From NCBI GenBank assembly GCA_015501055.1, contig JADNYV010000488.1:1-25525 (forward strand): 25,525 nucleotides of DNA, read 5' to 3'. This DNA comes from Mucidula mucida. Lineage: Eukaryota > Basidiomycota > Agaricomycetes > Agaricales > Physalacriaceae. This document shows positions 1-10,564 of this stretch, in pieces (within the stretch, counting starts at the first letter, position 1; each line of letters starts with the position of its first letter). The notes below the pieces were generated by a model. That model made no database searches. It was not told the origin of the DNA and was given only the letters and a program-made list of their open reading frames with translations. Both the position numbers and the translations under genes were made by a program.

Positions 1-923
1 GCTTTCACACGTCGCCGCTTCACTGCCGAATGCGATGGAACTTCTCGAGCAACTCACCAGTGACATGAAAGCGCGAGATATTCCACTGTTCACCGTGTCT
101 GGCGCCAAAATTGTCATCCTAATGCACCAGACATCCTCCGAGGATCAGGCTTCGCTATATACGAGAAGTATAAGAAGGATTTGGACTCGCCGGGCTACAT
201 TGAAGTCCTTAATGGTTTCAGCAGTCTCACATACGGCAAGCGCGTCCACAACCCTTCTCTCGTCAGTATTTCAGATCGCCAACGACATGAAGCGCGCCGG
301 TTTACCGCCGATGTCGACCGTGTCTTTACACTCTCCTTAGCACTTACAGCAAAATAGTCACACAGCTACGCAAGAACGGTCAAGATGCTCACGATTACCT
401 CCGGAGCATACAGACCAGTGTTCGCCGTATACATGATCTCATTACTCTCGAGGCAGCACTGTCGCCGAGTGCTGTCATGTGGAATACCGTGATGGACTTG
501 TATCAGCGTCTGGGCTGTTATGGAGATGCATATAGGGTCTGGGAGCAGATGCTCTTCTCCGGGCGGTACGACGAGGCCAGTGTTAGCATCATCTTCGATG
601 TCTGTGCATTCTCCGGTTCATCGTATTCCTTGCGACAAGCGCTATCGCGCTTGGAGGCGGACAAGTACAAGCTGAACAAGAGAAACTGGGACAGTCTTGT
701 TGAAGCCTACTTGCGATTGGGTATGCCCAACGAAGCGGCGAAAGCAGTGTGTCTGGAAATGCCGAAAAACGATGTCCAGCCAGATCAAACGACGGTGCGG
801 ACGTTGCTTAATCTTGCATCGGAAGACAAGGATCTGTTCAACGCGATTCAGCAGCGTGTGGAGAAGTATTTACCTGGGGAGTGGGGGAAACTTCCAGCGA
901 AATTCCGGGAGCCCATGGTGTAG
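1..923 (+). CDS. Pentatricopeptide repeat (PPR) protein, 3' part; frame broken twice
   Basis: This is the C-terminal part of a PPR-type RNA-binding protein; the 5' end lies outside the window. The last frame (about 354 to the TAG at 921-923) has helix-turn-helix PPR-like units, such as WNTVMDLYQRLGCYGDAYRVWEQM and NWDSLVEAYLRLGMPNEAAK followed by NDVQPDQTTVRTLLNLA. Upstream, protein-like sequence continues in two other frames: MELLEQLTSDMKARDI from 35, then IYEKYKKDLDSPGYIEVLNGF around 150-220. The frame changes fall at an AAAA run (107-110) and another AAAA run (351-354), and one extra A at each would join all three pieces. PPR proteins usually act in mitochondrial RNA processing or translation; that role is inferred from the family. 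The breaks may be sequencing indels, real mutations, or, for the first, an intron I cannot place. Confidence 0.7.
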
Positions 924-1058
924 CATATGAATATTCTTAGGGTGCTACATTACAAGCAAAAGAGAAGAATATATTATAGGTCAATGATCTATGGCATTAA
1001 CGCCAGGCCGTCGAGACATGCATATCTAGAGAATCCAAAGACGGCGTCAGAGTGCACG

Positions 1059-3574
1059 CTAGATAAAGTAATCAGGATCACATTGCGACGACGAGCACTG
1101 GGCGTACATTGGTTCTGGTTCTCGCGTGTCGGTGACGCCGTGCAATCCGTTGGCATCTATGTCACGAGCAATCGCGCGAAAGGCTTCTCCGGGCGTCCTA
1201 GCTTTGACCTCCGTAATTTTGCTAAGAGAGGTTGGAGTAAATCAATCAGAGATTGAGGTATCAAATTACTGCTCATAAAATTGCGCCGTAGTAATCAGCT
1301 TCATTAAGACTTCTGTAGGCTGTTGCTGATTTAATGAATGTCGTTTGTTTGTCGCTTCGGGCATGGCAAGTTTCTTCATCAAGACCGCTTGGCTCTGAAG
1401 ATCGGATGACGAACGAACGAGCTCGTACTGGATAGTCCTAAGCCAGGAATTACACATTGGAAAGGAAAACTTACAATGAGCTCATGTATCGCACGCGGTG
1501 TTGGCAGAAAGAATTCAGATTTGGATAGACAGAGGTTCAAGAGTAATACGGTCTGAGAATTGGTCAGACAAAGTAATTGGAACGAAAGCAACACGAACCT
1601 CTGTGATGAGCTGCTCTACCCCTCCAGTCGTTAGAAGACTGTCCAGTTTTGTAGCCAAAAAGTGGAGAAGTCCGAACAACGCGCTCCAAAATTCCTTCCA
1701 TGAGTATTCTAAAGTCAAAGACTCATGGGTTACTCGGTACTTGGGATGGAATAGCACACCGACCTAATCGATTCCGCGTTTTCTGCAAGTAGAAAACAAT
1801 TCTGTGACAGATCCAGATACATTTTCTGACAGATATACTTATGAGCTGCAGAGTTTGCTTGGTGTCACACTCACATATAGAGTTGGACCTCTAGCCGTAT
1901 GTGCAAATTGTGGCGTAGCCAGAGTACACAACAATCGAATAGGGCGCATATTGGAGGGCGGCCCGTCCGTGCTGGAGCGGGAAGAAGTGGTAAACGCTGA
2001 AAAGAAAAAAAGTCAACTTCGCAGCATTAGCGGTTGCAGGTAACGATAAAACCAAACCTGCCGACATAAACGTATGTATTGCTTGCATGGTCTGGAAAAG
2101 ACAGTCAAGGCCGCGTCGTTCTCTACAAGTGCCAAAAGTACGCTTAGGCCGAGGCCTGCGTATGCTATAGAGCGAGGCTGAGATGTAGACGTGGCGTGAG
2201 TTAGGAGATACGAGGACAGCGATATGATCGTCAACGGTGGATGATATTGGCTGTCCTCGTCCGATAGACTTTCTAGAAAGATGGAAGAAAAGAGCATGTT
2301 GCCACGGAGGAATTCGTAGAGTGGAAGGAGAATGACAGTCGCTTCGATGGGTCTGAGAATGCATTTCAGTGATAGTACTGGCTTCAGAAGTAATAAGGTA
2401 GCGTACTGGCTCTTGAAGAGCTCACGCGGTGTATCTACCGGCGTTGATGAAAGAGCGCGATCCGGACGAAGTGAAGTGATAAACGTATTGAAAGTCGCAG
2501 CTAGGGTGGGAGACAAGTCATCGTCTGAAATCTCTTGATATTGCCTGGATCATGGGTGAGCATATAAGCCGATCGACATGGATAGTGAACAGCATCATTC
2601 ACTTTATTGACGTTGTTAGCGCAAAATTAGCAGCCCAGCAGATCTTTCGCATTAGGTCTTGGTCATCGGAATCCTTGATTCGCGACAGATATGGATTAAG
2701 CTTTGCAGCATCTGATTTATGGAAGTCTGCTAGTATGGCAAGAAGAAGGACCGCTTCGAACGTATATTGTTCAGTATCTGGGTTCTTGATGAACTGTAGC
2801 GAATGGGTAAGTTAAGGTCAAGACATCAGGAAGAGGATGTTCACAGAGGCTATGGATGGAAACAGGTCACGTCGAAGAAAATAAGCAGCTGGACTCAGTT
2901 GCGCTACCCCACACAGAAATATCAGACTAAGTTGGAGGGTAGTGTGGCGGATTTGAGCTAGGATAACGTGAGATAAGCGCCGTTATTCTATCTCGGCATA
3001 GGTGTGGTCCTTACCCGGACGATCCGAGTTCATGAATGCCTCATTGACAAAGTCGACAAAGCTCTACTGACGTTTCAGCAACGTTCAATGTTGTGACGAG
3101 CTTCATGCACCATGAAGAATGCATCACTGTTTCTGACACCGCCTGCAAAAATCTCCATCGCCTCCCATCCCGTCAGGTTCTTTTCCAATAAACATTTGGT
3201 TAAAATGCCGAGAGTCTGTAAGACGTGCAGAGTCGTTTCTTCGTCCTTCGAAGAATCTCTGGCGTACTCCAAGCCGAAGGAGAAGAGTTCATTTAGAGGT
3301 TTCTACTGAACTCACGCGTAAGCTTGACCTCCCAGCTCGGAAGGAGGAATGCAACCTTCAGAGGCCCGAGGCAAGCATGTGTCGGGATCTTTCTCAGTTC
3401 CTGTTCAAGATAATCTCGGTTGACAGAAAGCAGAAAGAGACTTGAGTAGAACTGCGCAGGTTCTTCCTTGGGGCTGATGTCGCTCGCTCCAAGCCCAGAG
3501 AGCAGACGGGAGTAGATCGTAATGAATTTGGATTGTCCAACAGAACTCGGAGACGGATGATGGCGGGTGTTCAT
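1059..3574 (-). CDS. ARMH3: ARMH3-like armadillo-like helical protein (DUF1741 family)
   Basis: Thirteen exons join to 1890 nt and a 629-residue protein with no frame break. Exons on the + strand: 3356-3574, 3111-3302, 3015-3063, 2845-2957, 2603-2793, 2407-2544, 2058-2352, 1875-1996, 1764-1825, 1599-1708, 1475-1552, 1270-1427, 1059-1221. Segments resembling the human ARMH3/C10orf76 family include FYSSLFLLSVNRDYLEQEL near the N-terminus, SWKEFWSALFGLLHFLA in the C-terminal third, and FFLPTPRAIHELI with YELVRSSSDLQ just after it. The protein is an all-helical repeat without membrane segments. In animals ARMH3 works with GBF1 and PI4KB at the Golgi; that role in fungi is inferred. The start ATG at 3574 is followed by a Ser/Pro-rich stretch and then KFITIYSRLLSG. 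The 3' end faces the PPR gene across 135 bp. Confidence 0.85.
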
Positions 3575-4340
3575 CTATAGGCAAGAAAGATACAGGACGA
3601 GTTGCAGAGTCGAATTCCGGGACGATGGACGTGGTCAAAAGCAAGCCGGGGATGTCGGTCCGTCAGGGCCAGATAAAATGTCGCGTCTTGTATCATCCCA
3701 TCATCTCATACAGGTCCTGTTCATGGAATTCCTTCGTCTGAGCCGGAGATGAGTCACCTTTTGCCTTGAATTCCTTGCACTCTGACGCGTCGTCACATCT
3801 GGTACGCGTTGAAGATGTAGTGAGGTCACCATAGACTCTAGATCGGAGGGACCGCTCGCCCCATGACAAAGACCCAACTACCCATTTCTCAAGTTGTGCA
3901 CCGTAGATGTAGAGCTGCAATGGGGTGTATCTGGCATTTGGCGTTATGTATCTCGATGGTCACCTTCTCCCGTTCCGTTCTTGCAGCTGATTTGTCGCAA
4001 TGCTACAATTTTAAAATGCGCATGTATCTTCTCAATCTGTTGTCTCGGGAATTAATGCTATAGGCGTTTACTGGCGTTTAGCTATTCGTCACTCTCTTCT
4101 TGCAATCAGAAGTCGACAACGGGGCTTGCAGGCGCACGCGTCAGCCTTCCCACAGCGCTTCACCACGAATATTCTGTCTTTCTGCTACCAGATTCTGTAC
4201 CAGATATCATCCGTGAAGCAAGTAATGAAAGTATACAGAGCCCGCTAAACAGCTTTAATTTAATACCACAGGCAACGAATAGAGTAGCGTAAACATATTT
4301 TGAAGCAGTGTACAACTCAGAAGAAAAAACCGTGACATCA
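3575..4340. other. Intergenic, no gene seen
   Basis: These 766 bp lie between the 5' end of the ARMH3-like gene and the 3' end of the TMEM115-like gene, both on the minus strand. Short open frames occur on both strands but none reads like a conserved protein. The stretch should hold the ARMH3-like promoter and the TMEM115-like 3' UTR. I saw no tRNA, repeat or mobile element. Confidence 0.5.
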
Positions 4341-5689
4341 TTACCGACTATCCGAGTTCTCTGACTCGCCTACATCTACTTCCCCTACACTCTTTTTGGT
4401 GACATGATTATTCGGTGCAACAGCAGCGGAGGGCATGGCGGGTGCGTCGGGACGCGGCGCAGCTGCAATTGGAGGAGGACGGGGGCTCTGCGTAGCCACG
4501 CCATTCGGTGTTGCGGATGAGGGGCCAGGAGAGGCATTGTTGGCGAGCCTTTGGTCAAGAGCCTTGAGAGCCATTGCCCTGCAAATCAAGTTCAGGAACA
4601 TGATGAGTAGAGAACCAGAGTGTACCTACCGTCGCCTTTCGGCCTCTGCCCGAGCACTACCAGGGACTTGACTGTATGTGCCACTTTCTAGGTCACCATG
4701 AGAAGCAGGAATGAGGTGGAAACGATTCGCCCAGTAGAATACGAAGTTTCCAAGCATGGACAATGGGGTACTGGAATGGAAAATCAGTATCATAGGGGAT
4801 AAATGAAGGATTTGGCGCACTGCACGAATGGGGGAAACCATGAAATAAGCGAGAACGTTTCGCTGCGGTCACCATAAGAATCAGTACCTCCAACCGTCTC
4901 GCTAGTGTTCTTCTTGTAGAAGCGAAGATATATCCATCCAACGAACCAACCGAATTGGATAATAATCCATGGACACTGGAAGCCCAGGAAGGTCATCACC
5001 GTTGAGACGGTCAAGTATGCCATTGGGAGATTCTGCAAACAAGATGAATTTTCGTAAGAAGAATCAGCATGTCTACTCACTTTTACACGCGTCTTGATGA
5101 CGCCCATTAGTTGAACTTGATGCTCGGGAATCAATTGTGTAAAGGCGACGAGGATGGCGATTTGCAGCGACATTTGCCCGTGGTATTCCATGCCGTATCT
5201 GTATACCCAATGAGATTTCAAATGAGTGTAGAACAAAAGTACAAACAAGAACATGTCCGCATTTCTAGTTGCAATGAATTCTATCCAGTTGAACCCAAAC
5301 CCGATGATATTGGAAAACCCGACGACCGCGACGATGAACTTGACGGTTTCAATGCTTCCCCAGAGACGCTCCAGATATCGTAACGACGCGGGAACGAAGA
5401 TGAGCGTCCCGATAAACTGGGGGTAGGCGGAGATTTATGAGCGACTGGGACACGCAGAGAACGGCATACGCACCTCGGGAATGCTCGTTTCAACTACAGC
5501 CGACGTGACGAACGTCCATGGATAAAATACACTCGATCCCGGTATTAAAGTGAGATATGGGGTGGACTCGACTCCTTGCCATTTTAGCCAGGCGTAAAAT
5601 AGAGAACCAACAATGGTGGCCGCAGTAAACAACCGCGTAACGACGGGAACTGACGAGATGAACGTCAGAGGGGATGATAACATGGCCAT
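4341..5689 (-). CDS. TMEM115: TMEM115-type Golgi membrane protein (DUF1751, rhomboid-like)
   Basis: Six exons (5474-5689, 5247-5416, 5081-5198, 4821-5032, 4630-4770, 4341-4578) join to 1095 nt and 364 residues. The N-terminal part carries hydrophobic segments: LFTAATIVGSLFYAWL, PWTFVTSAVVETSIPE, FIGTLIFVPASLRYLE and IVAVVGFSNIIGFGFNW. The conserved core follows (EYHGQMSLQIAILVAFTQLIPEH, then WIIIQFGWFVGWIYLRFY and GDRSETFSLISWFPPF). The tail is cytosolic, Pro/Ala-rich and low in complexity, ending acidic. Family members are rhomboid-fold Golgi proteins without the protease dyad and affect retrograde Golgi-to-ER traffic; that role is known from mammals and inferred here. The second intron uses donor GTTTGT, chosen because it restores MFLYGMEYHG. 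The start is divergent from the wax-synthase gene. Confidence 0.88.
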
Positions 5690-5958
5690 GGCTGGACGGA
5701 GAGCGGCAGCAGCACAGCACTCAACGATTCAGCGTGCTGGTAGGTCGGAAGGCGCAGTGAACACGTGAGAGTGCCTTCGAATGCCTTTTTTGGAAGGAGG
5801 CGCCGAGGCGGGAGATGCCGCGCGTCAAGGTCAGACTCGGAGTCAGCAATGCCGACTGCGGCTTGCCGCGGACTTACCTGGAACACGAAAGGCAGGGTAA
5901 TTGGCAATATTTATTCATTCTCTGTTTCGCTCTCAACCTTGTCGTCAACCTTCAGCCC
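5690..5958. promoter_or_regulatory. Divergent promoter, TMEM115-like / wax synthase
   Basis: These 269 bp separate two divergent ATGs (5689 on minus, 5959 on plus), so both promoters must fit here or overlap the 5' exons. I do not see a convincing TATA box. The call rests on gene arrangement only. Confidence 0.45.
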
Positions 5959-7381
5959 ATGTCCTGGTGAGCAGTGCTCATCATCATCTCCTTCTCCAAT
6001 TTCTGACCTGCAGACAGTGCGGCTCCGACTTGGTTTGCCATCGCCCCGCCGGCAGTCCACTTGAATGTGGGCACCTACTTTTCCGTTTACTTCCCGCCTC
6101 AACTGGCGTACTATCTCACTGCGGTGCTCGTCACTCTGCCGGGAACGTATTTCATCCGATTAGCCTTGCTTCCGTTCACCCTCTATGTTACCTATCGCGC
6201 GAGCACCAAGCTGGATCTCGCCAGCGGCAATGTGGCATTTGAGGAGGCAAATCTGGGTCTCTTAGTAAGTCACCAACAATCGGAATCATGCACTTGCTCA
6301 CAAGCAATACAGACCCTGATGGCTATGATTTTCTTTCGCGTTGTAGGCTGGACCTTTCACTATAGACACTATGTTAGAGTTGGCAAAGGCCGGGACGCGT
6401 CCAAACCCCGAAGTCTTTCCGAAATCTTGCTCGATGGCATGTCCATCTACTTTTCGCGACATACACCAAACTAAGCCTCTCACAGCCTGTGATCTTTGCT
6501 GCAATTTCCGAGGAATCGGGTGGGATTTCTCGAATGGAAGAATCTTCATAAACTCTCAAGCCGCCGAGGTTACAAACACGCCAAATCCCTCATCCAAGAA
6601 GCGAGAGTTCGTTCGCGAAGCCATCATTTCATACTTCCTCAACAGCTTCGTCTTCGAGGCTTGCCTGGCCTACTTGCTTAGGTACCCTTTACCATCCGCT
6701 CCTTCCTCCCCGTCTATACTCTCTTCTTCTCTATATGCTATACGGAGGATCTGCCACGCCCTTCTTTACCCGACTTTCACATACACGAACCTTGGAGGGT
6801 CTTACGCCGTTTACTCGTTGATCGGTGTTCTCATCCTCGGTCAGGACGTTGACGACTGGCCGCCGTTTTACGACAGACCCTGGAAGTCCACCTCGCTTAC
6901 GGAGTTCTGGGGCAAACGATGGCATCAGGCTTTCCGGGACGCATTTGGTCAGACCGGAGGGAGACCTTTTGGTATCTTGTTCGGGCGTGTTGGCCTTGTG
7001 CTTGGGACGTTCTTTGTTTCTGGACTCTTCCATGACTTGGGGTACTGGGGCATGCATCGAGCTCGTGGCGTGGTATGTTCTTCCTCTCGATTGGTTTGCA
7101 CCATGATTTATTCACTCGCGGCCTAGTGCTGTAATACCACGTCGTACTTTGTATTGAATGGAGTAGGCATCTGTCTAGAGGCGGTATTCAAAGCGGCAAC
7201 AGGGAAGAGAGTTAGCGGCACTTTCGGTTGGATATGGACCGCGGCCTATTTAATTGGGTGCGCGTTAGTGACGATGAGTCCTTTCTGTATGCAGGATTTG
7301 ATGCGGTCATATTCTGCGGCTGCTTTGACACAACCCATTTATATCGGATCACTCGTTGTGAAAAGCGTGATACCTTTCTAA
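5959..7381 (+). CDS. Wax-synthase-like membrane-bound O-acyltransferase (MBOAT)
   Basis: Five exons (5959-5966, 6018-6264, 6313-6436, 6486-7072, 7127-7381) join to 1221 nt and 406 residues. Hydrophobic segments run along the protein (YYLTAVLVTLPGTYFIRLALL, MAMIFFRVVGWTF, then near the end VSGTFGWIWTAAYLIGCALV). The wax-synthase signature is the stretch WPPFYDRPWKSTSLTEFWGKRWHQ followed by VSGLFHDLGYW, where the His is the likely catalytic MBOAT histidine. Such enzymes move an acyl group onto an alcohol or hydroxyl; in fungi the family covers wax, sterol and secondary-metabolite acyltransferases, and the substrate here is unknown. The tiny 8-nt first exon was chosen because it gives the only in-frame ATG joining MSCAAPTWFA to the body. 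The third intron (6437-6485) appears to be GC-AG. Confidence 0.85.
6437..6485 (+). other. Probable GC-AG intron
   Basis: Inside the wax-synthase gene the upstream frame ends ...SLSEILLD and the downstream frame starts CDLCCNFRGIGWDF. A GCATGT donor after 6436 and a CACAG acceptor at 6481-6485 join them in frame as ILLDACDLCCNFRGIGW. The only nearby GT donor (6440) gives the wrong phase and an immediate stop. The length of 49 bp matches the neighbouring introns. Confidence 0.65.
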
Positions 7382-7700
7382 TCCTTTCGTAGATCGTCTT
7401 TCGTTGCTGTACCAAACTTATTACCTGCTTTAGATATCGACTGTTCCTTTACTGTAGCTAAGAAATTCGTAGTAGCTCAATTGACATCAAGTACATTATT
7501 CGACAACATGATTGACAGTAAGTTTGACTGGTTCGTGCATGCAAATTGGGAGCTTCAGTCACCAGCAGTTCGGCAGAACAAGTGGTCGAAACCCAGTTGT
7601 CTCGACGCTGGACAACGCGAGGCTCGTGATATCACAAAGTAGTACTCTAATCACTTAACACGGAGCTTGCAAAGAACGTTCACCACCACGCCGCCCACAC
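7382..7700. other. Intergenic, no gene seen
   Basis: About 320 bp separate two + strand genes. It should hold the wax-synthase 3' UTR and the lectin promoter. No conserved reading frame, repeat or RNA gene was recognised. Confidence 0.5.
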
Positions 7701-8534
7701 ATGTTGCAACTTACTCCCACCACGTCCGTCGACTCGTTCGCCACCGCTTCCAGTTCGATGGAAGACGCCTACCCCGGCGTGTACCACATTGAATGCGCAA
7801 GCACCGGATTGTGTGCAGATCTCTCCGGACAGAACTTCCGATCCGTTATAGGTATGGACGACGAGAAGCCGGGTCCTGCGATGGAAGACTGAGATCAACC
7901 TCTTATAGGATTCAAGACCCACGATGGAGACAATCAACGGGTATGTGAAGTCTGCACAGAGACAGGACTCAGTCGCTGAGGACAAACAGTGGGAAATCAC
8001 AGCGCTAGGAGCTGGTTTTGCCATACGCAGCGTATATAGCGGCGCGTACTTGACCGTCGAGCTCAAAAACGAGAGCAAAGTCATCATCGCAAACATGTTC
8101 CCGGTGAGCTGGGACATACGCAGCGTAGATGCCCAGAGGTCGGGATTATATCGGTGAGTCGACCTATACATGATGGCATCACCCATCTGACTCGAGCAAA
8201 GTATTCGTTGGCCTGACACGGAATATGTATTGACATTGCATGGAGGAGACCCGGCACCGGTACGAAGCTGGTTACTCCATTGCTGGGCAGAGGATTGACA
8301 AGCTGTTAGCTCCACCTCGCGAGACAAGATTCTCATGGTACCGCCGTTCAGATGTGGCGTCTCCAAGATTGTGAATCTCGAAGGGAGATGGACCAAGAAG
8401 GCAGTGGTATTACCACTGTTGACCAAGGACAAGGGAGATTGGTCATAGACGTCGATAAATTTGACGCAGGGAAGGGACAGCTAGTCGTCAGTACGACGAC
8501 AACGACAAAGATCCGGAGGGTGTTGGGATTCTGA
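7701..8534 (+). CDS. Ricin-B-type beta-trefoil lectin domain protein
   Basis: Five exons (7701-7851, 7909-7940, 7990-8153, 8202-8259, 8310-8534) close to 630 nt and 209 residues. The trefoil pattern shows as GVYHIECASTGLCADLSG, then GDNQRWEI (a QxW motif formed across an intron), GFAIRSVYSGAYLTVE, RIRWPDTEYVLTLHGGDP and VQMW. Proteins of this fold bind carbohydrates. There is only the lectin domain: no enzymatic toxin chain is present. No signal peptide is evident, so it is probably cytosolic, as for many mushroom lectins with proposed storage or defence roles; this is inferred. The C-terminal third is less typical (a Thr run, then KIRRVLGF), and the last intron (8260-8309) is the weakest part of the model. 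Confidence 0.7.
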
Positions 8535-8668
8535 TCGCAGTTGTAGTCTAGAACCTGTAAGATAACGCGTTGGAAGCGATGCATATTTAACACCTCGGAC
8601 TTTGAGTATGATTTCCAAAGACAAGCCAATTTCCCTGCCGACAGTCGGAACGAGAGGTGATGACAGAA

Positions 8669-9682
8669 CTATCTTGCACGTTGATTGTCTGAACGGCGGT
8701 ATGGATGAACCGAATTACGCGCAGTATAACACCGTTCGTTCCTTTTGTGAGGCTCGTCGTACTGAACTGCAGCGTCATACATGAAAAGGTTCTGGAATGG
8801 CGAGCAAACGAACATGTACACTTCTGTGAGATGTTAGTCCAAATACTAAATGGGAATGAGGCATAAGTCATACCGTGTACAAGATGGAGAGTATTCTTCC
8901 TTTCGCCATCCACGTCTAGAAACTCAACGAGATACTCGATAGCACGTTCCGACCGAACGTCAATAGACTTCATAAAACTGATGATGAAGGTCGAAAGCCA
9001 CTAAGAAAATAAATCTCGATCTTTCAAAGATACATAGAAACTTACCTCGACATCCAGGTGCGGCCATATTCTGAGTTCTCTCTGGAGGAATGCAGTTGTT
9101 CGCGCCACCAACTCCGGGAGTTCCGCAAACTGCTCGGGCGTTGGATAAGGCCGGGATATATTCGATGAAACACGCTATGAACATGAAATATAATCCACCG
9201 AGTTCAGATCCGTCGACGAACCTTTGCATACAGATTCCGTTGGTATAAGCTTCTTCTTCTATCGACAGCCTGTTGAACTCGGTCTGCTTCAGATAGAAAA
9301 ACAGATCGGGGACCCCAGACCGTCGTTCTTGAGGGTGGTCTTCTTCTCTGGACGCTACGCAGAGGTAATAACCCGGGTGCTCTGGACAGAAAGTGTTTCG
9401 TGCGATCGCATAGAAGGTAGTCTCCAATGGTTTGATTGCATAACGGACATTTGCGCGACTGGTCTATCATGATTTTGTTACAAGTAGGCTTTTAGAACGT
9501 AAATCTTGCGTACCTGTCCATCGCAATATACAGTCAAAACAAAACCGATGTCTACATAGAGGCACAGAGGCAATTCGAGAGTAAGGGTGGAGGCAAATAG
9601 GACAGTCGTCAGCCGTGTCCTCCGAGTCGTCGTCCAGCGTTACTTGGGAGCTAGACGCCCTTGGACTTTGAGTCCTAGTCAT
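8669..9682 (-). CDS. RING-finger protein, probable E3 ubiquitin ligase
   Basis: Five exons (9514-9682, 9222-9463, 9046-9174, 8874-9000, 8669-8823) close to 822 nt and 273 residues. A C3HC4 RING lies near the N-terminus, with zinc ligands C27, C30, C43, H45, C48, C51, C62 and C65 (CPIC, CRHRFCFDC, CPLC). The layout is Topors-like. The rest is a basic, helical region (EADRVQQAVDRRRSLYQRNLYAK, VARTTAFLQRELRIWPHLDVE, FIISFMKSIDVRSERAIEYL, then EVYMFVCSPFQNLFMYD) that I recognise as recurring in mushroom RING proteins but cannot assign to a named domain. It ends in an Arg-rich tail. The start was set at MTRTQSP; an in-frame ATG at 9769 would overlap the FAM32A-like start. It probably transfers ubiquitin to nuclear targets; the substrate is unknown. 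Confidence 0.8.
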
Positions 9683-9767
9683 CGTTAGTGTCAAAGCAGG
9701 GGAGACCACGTGGTTTCCATTTCTGTCATTTCGGACTTTTTGAAATTGCTTTCTGCACCGAACGCCC
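9683..9767. promoter_or_regulatory. Compact bidirectional promoter, RING / FAM32A-like
   Basis: Only 85 bp separate the ATG of the RING gene (9682, minus) from that of the FAM32A-like gene (9768, plus). Both 5' UTRs and both promoters must share this stretch or extend into the opposite gene. The call rests on the two gene starts, not on a recognised motif. Confidence 0.5.
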
Positions 9768-10321
9768 ATGTCGGACTATAATATCCGACCTGGAGGGTCA
9801 CTCAAGCTCAAGGGCACCGTTGTCGATGGCGGTATCGCGAAGAAGTAGTGCTTTCGTCAATACCAACTGGACTCAGGCTGATTATTCGAGCAGGAAGAAG
9901 AAAAAGTCCAAGTCAAGCAAGACTGACTCTGATCGCGCCAGAGAACGCGAGCGCATAAAGGAACTGGTCGAACAGGATGAGGCTCAACTAGTGCCATCGG
10001 GCAGTAACGCGGGCAGCGGCCGAAATTCTCCTGCAACCACGTCCTCTCGCAAGACCGATGCGGAACGTCGTTTTGAAGAGATACAGCGAGAGCGAGTGAG
10101 TAGATTGGGTTCTGGCATGGCATCGCAGTTTAAGATGTTTCTCGTCTAGCTTGCTCAGCGTGTAGCAAAACTCGCGAACAAGACGCACAAGGATCGAGTG
10201 AATGAATTCAACACCCATTTAGAATTGCTCAGTGAGCACCATGACATTCCGAAGGTATGTCGCATGTCCACGCCTTGTTCGCCTTCTGACTGTATTTGTT
10301 CGCTAGGTTGGTCCTGGATAA
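9768..10321 (+). CDS. FAM32A: FAM32A-family small basic nuclear protein
   Basis: Four exons (9768-9844, 9894-10095, 10150-10254, 10307-10321) join to 399 nt and 132 residues. The start MSDYNIRPGGSLKLKG matches the GPLKLKG-type N-terminus of FAM32A. A Lys-rich block follows (KKKKSKSSK), then a charged, Ser-rich linker, then the conserved C-terminal helix ending HKDRVNEFNTHLELLSEHHDIPKV. Human FAM32A sits in the catalytic spliceosome near the active site and helps exon ligation; a splicing role here is inferred from family membership. The last exon encodes only VGPG and a stop. It is divergent from the RING gene and is followed 243 bp later by the DDT/WHIM gene on the same strand. Confidence 0.88.
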
Positions 10322-10564
10322 CGTCACTTGTTATCTCTCTTGTGTGGATCTAGTTTGGTGGCTGGAAGGTTTCCATCATGGTCTTCGAATATTTTGCTTT
10401 TGCGCTGGAATGTACACTCCCTGTTATGGATTGTAATTAGTAGATACTCTGAATACAACAGTAAACCACAGAAACAATGGAAAATGCTGTGTCATCTCGT
10501 AACTTGTGCGATCAAACCAACTCCTTTTACTCTGACCACCACAATCAACAACTTCGCAGTCACC

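Noticed and set aside
927..1256. A 109-codon plus-strand frame
   Set aside because: Antisense to the last ARMH3-like exon (1059-1221) and lacking conserved features.
1891..2364. A 157-codon minus-strand frame
   Set aside because: It overlaps the ARMH3-like exons 2058-2352 and 1875-1996 in another frame; the spliced ARMH3-like model explains the region.
7680..8432. A 250-codon open frame on the minus strand
   Set aside because: It is antisense to the lectin exons, which splice cleanly on the plus strand and show QxW trefoil motifs; the minus translation shows no recognisable domain.
7701..8534. A ricin-like toxin gene
   Set aside because: Only a lectin-type trefoil is present. There is no N-glycosidase chain or secretion signal.
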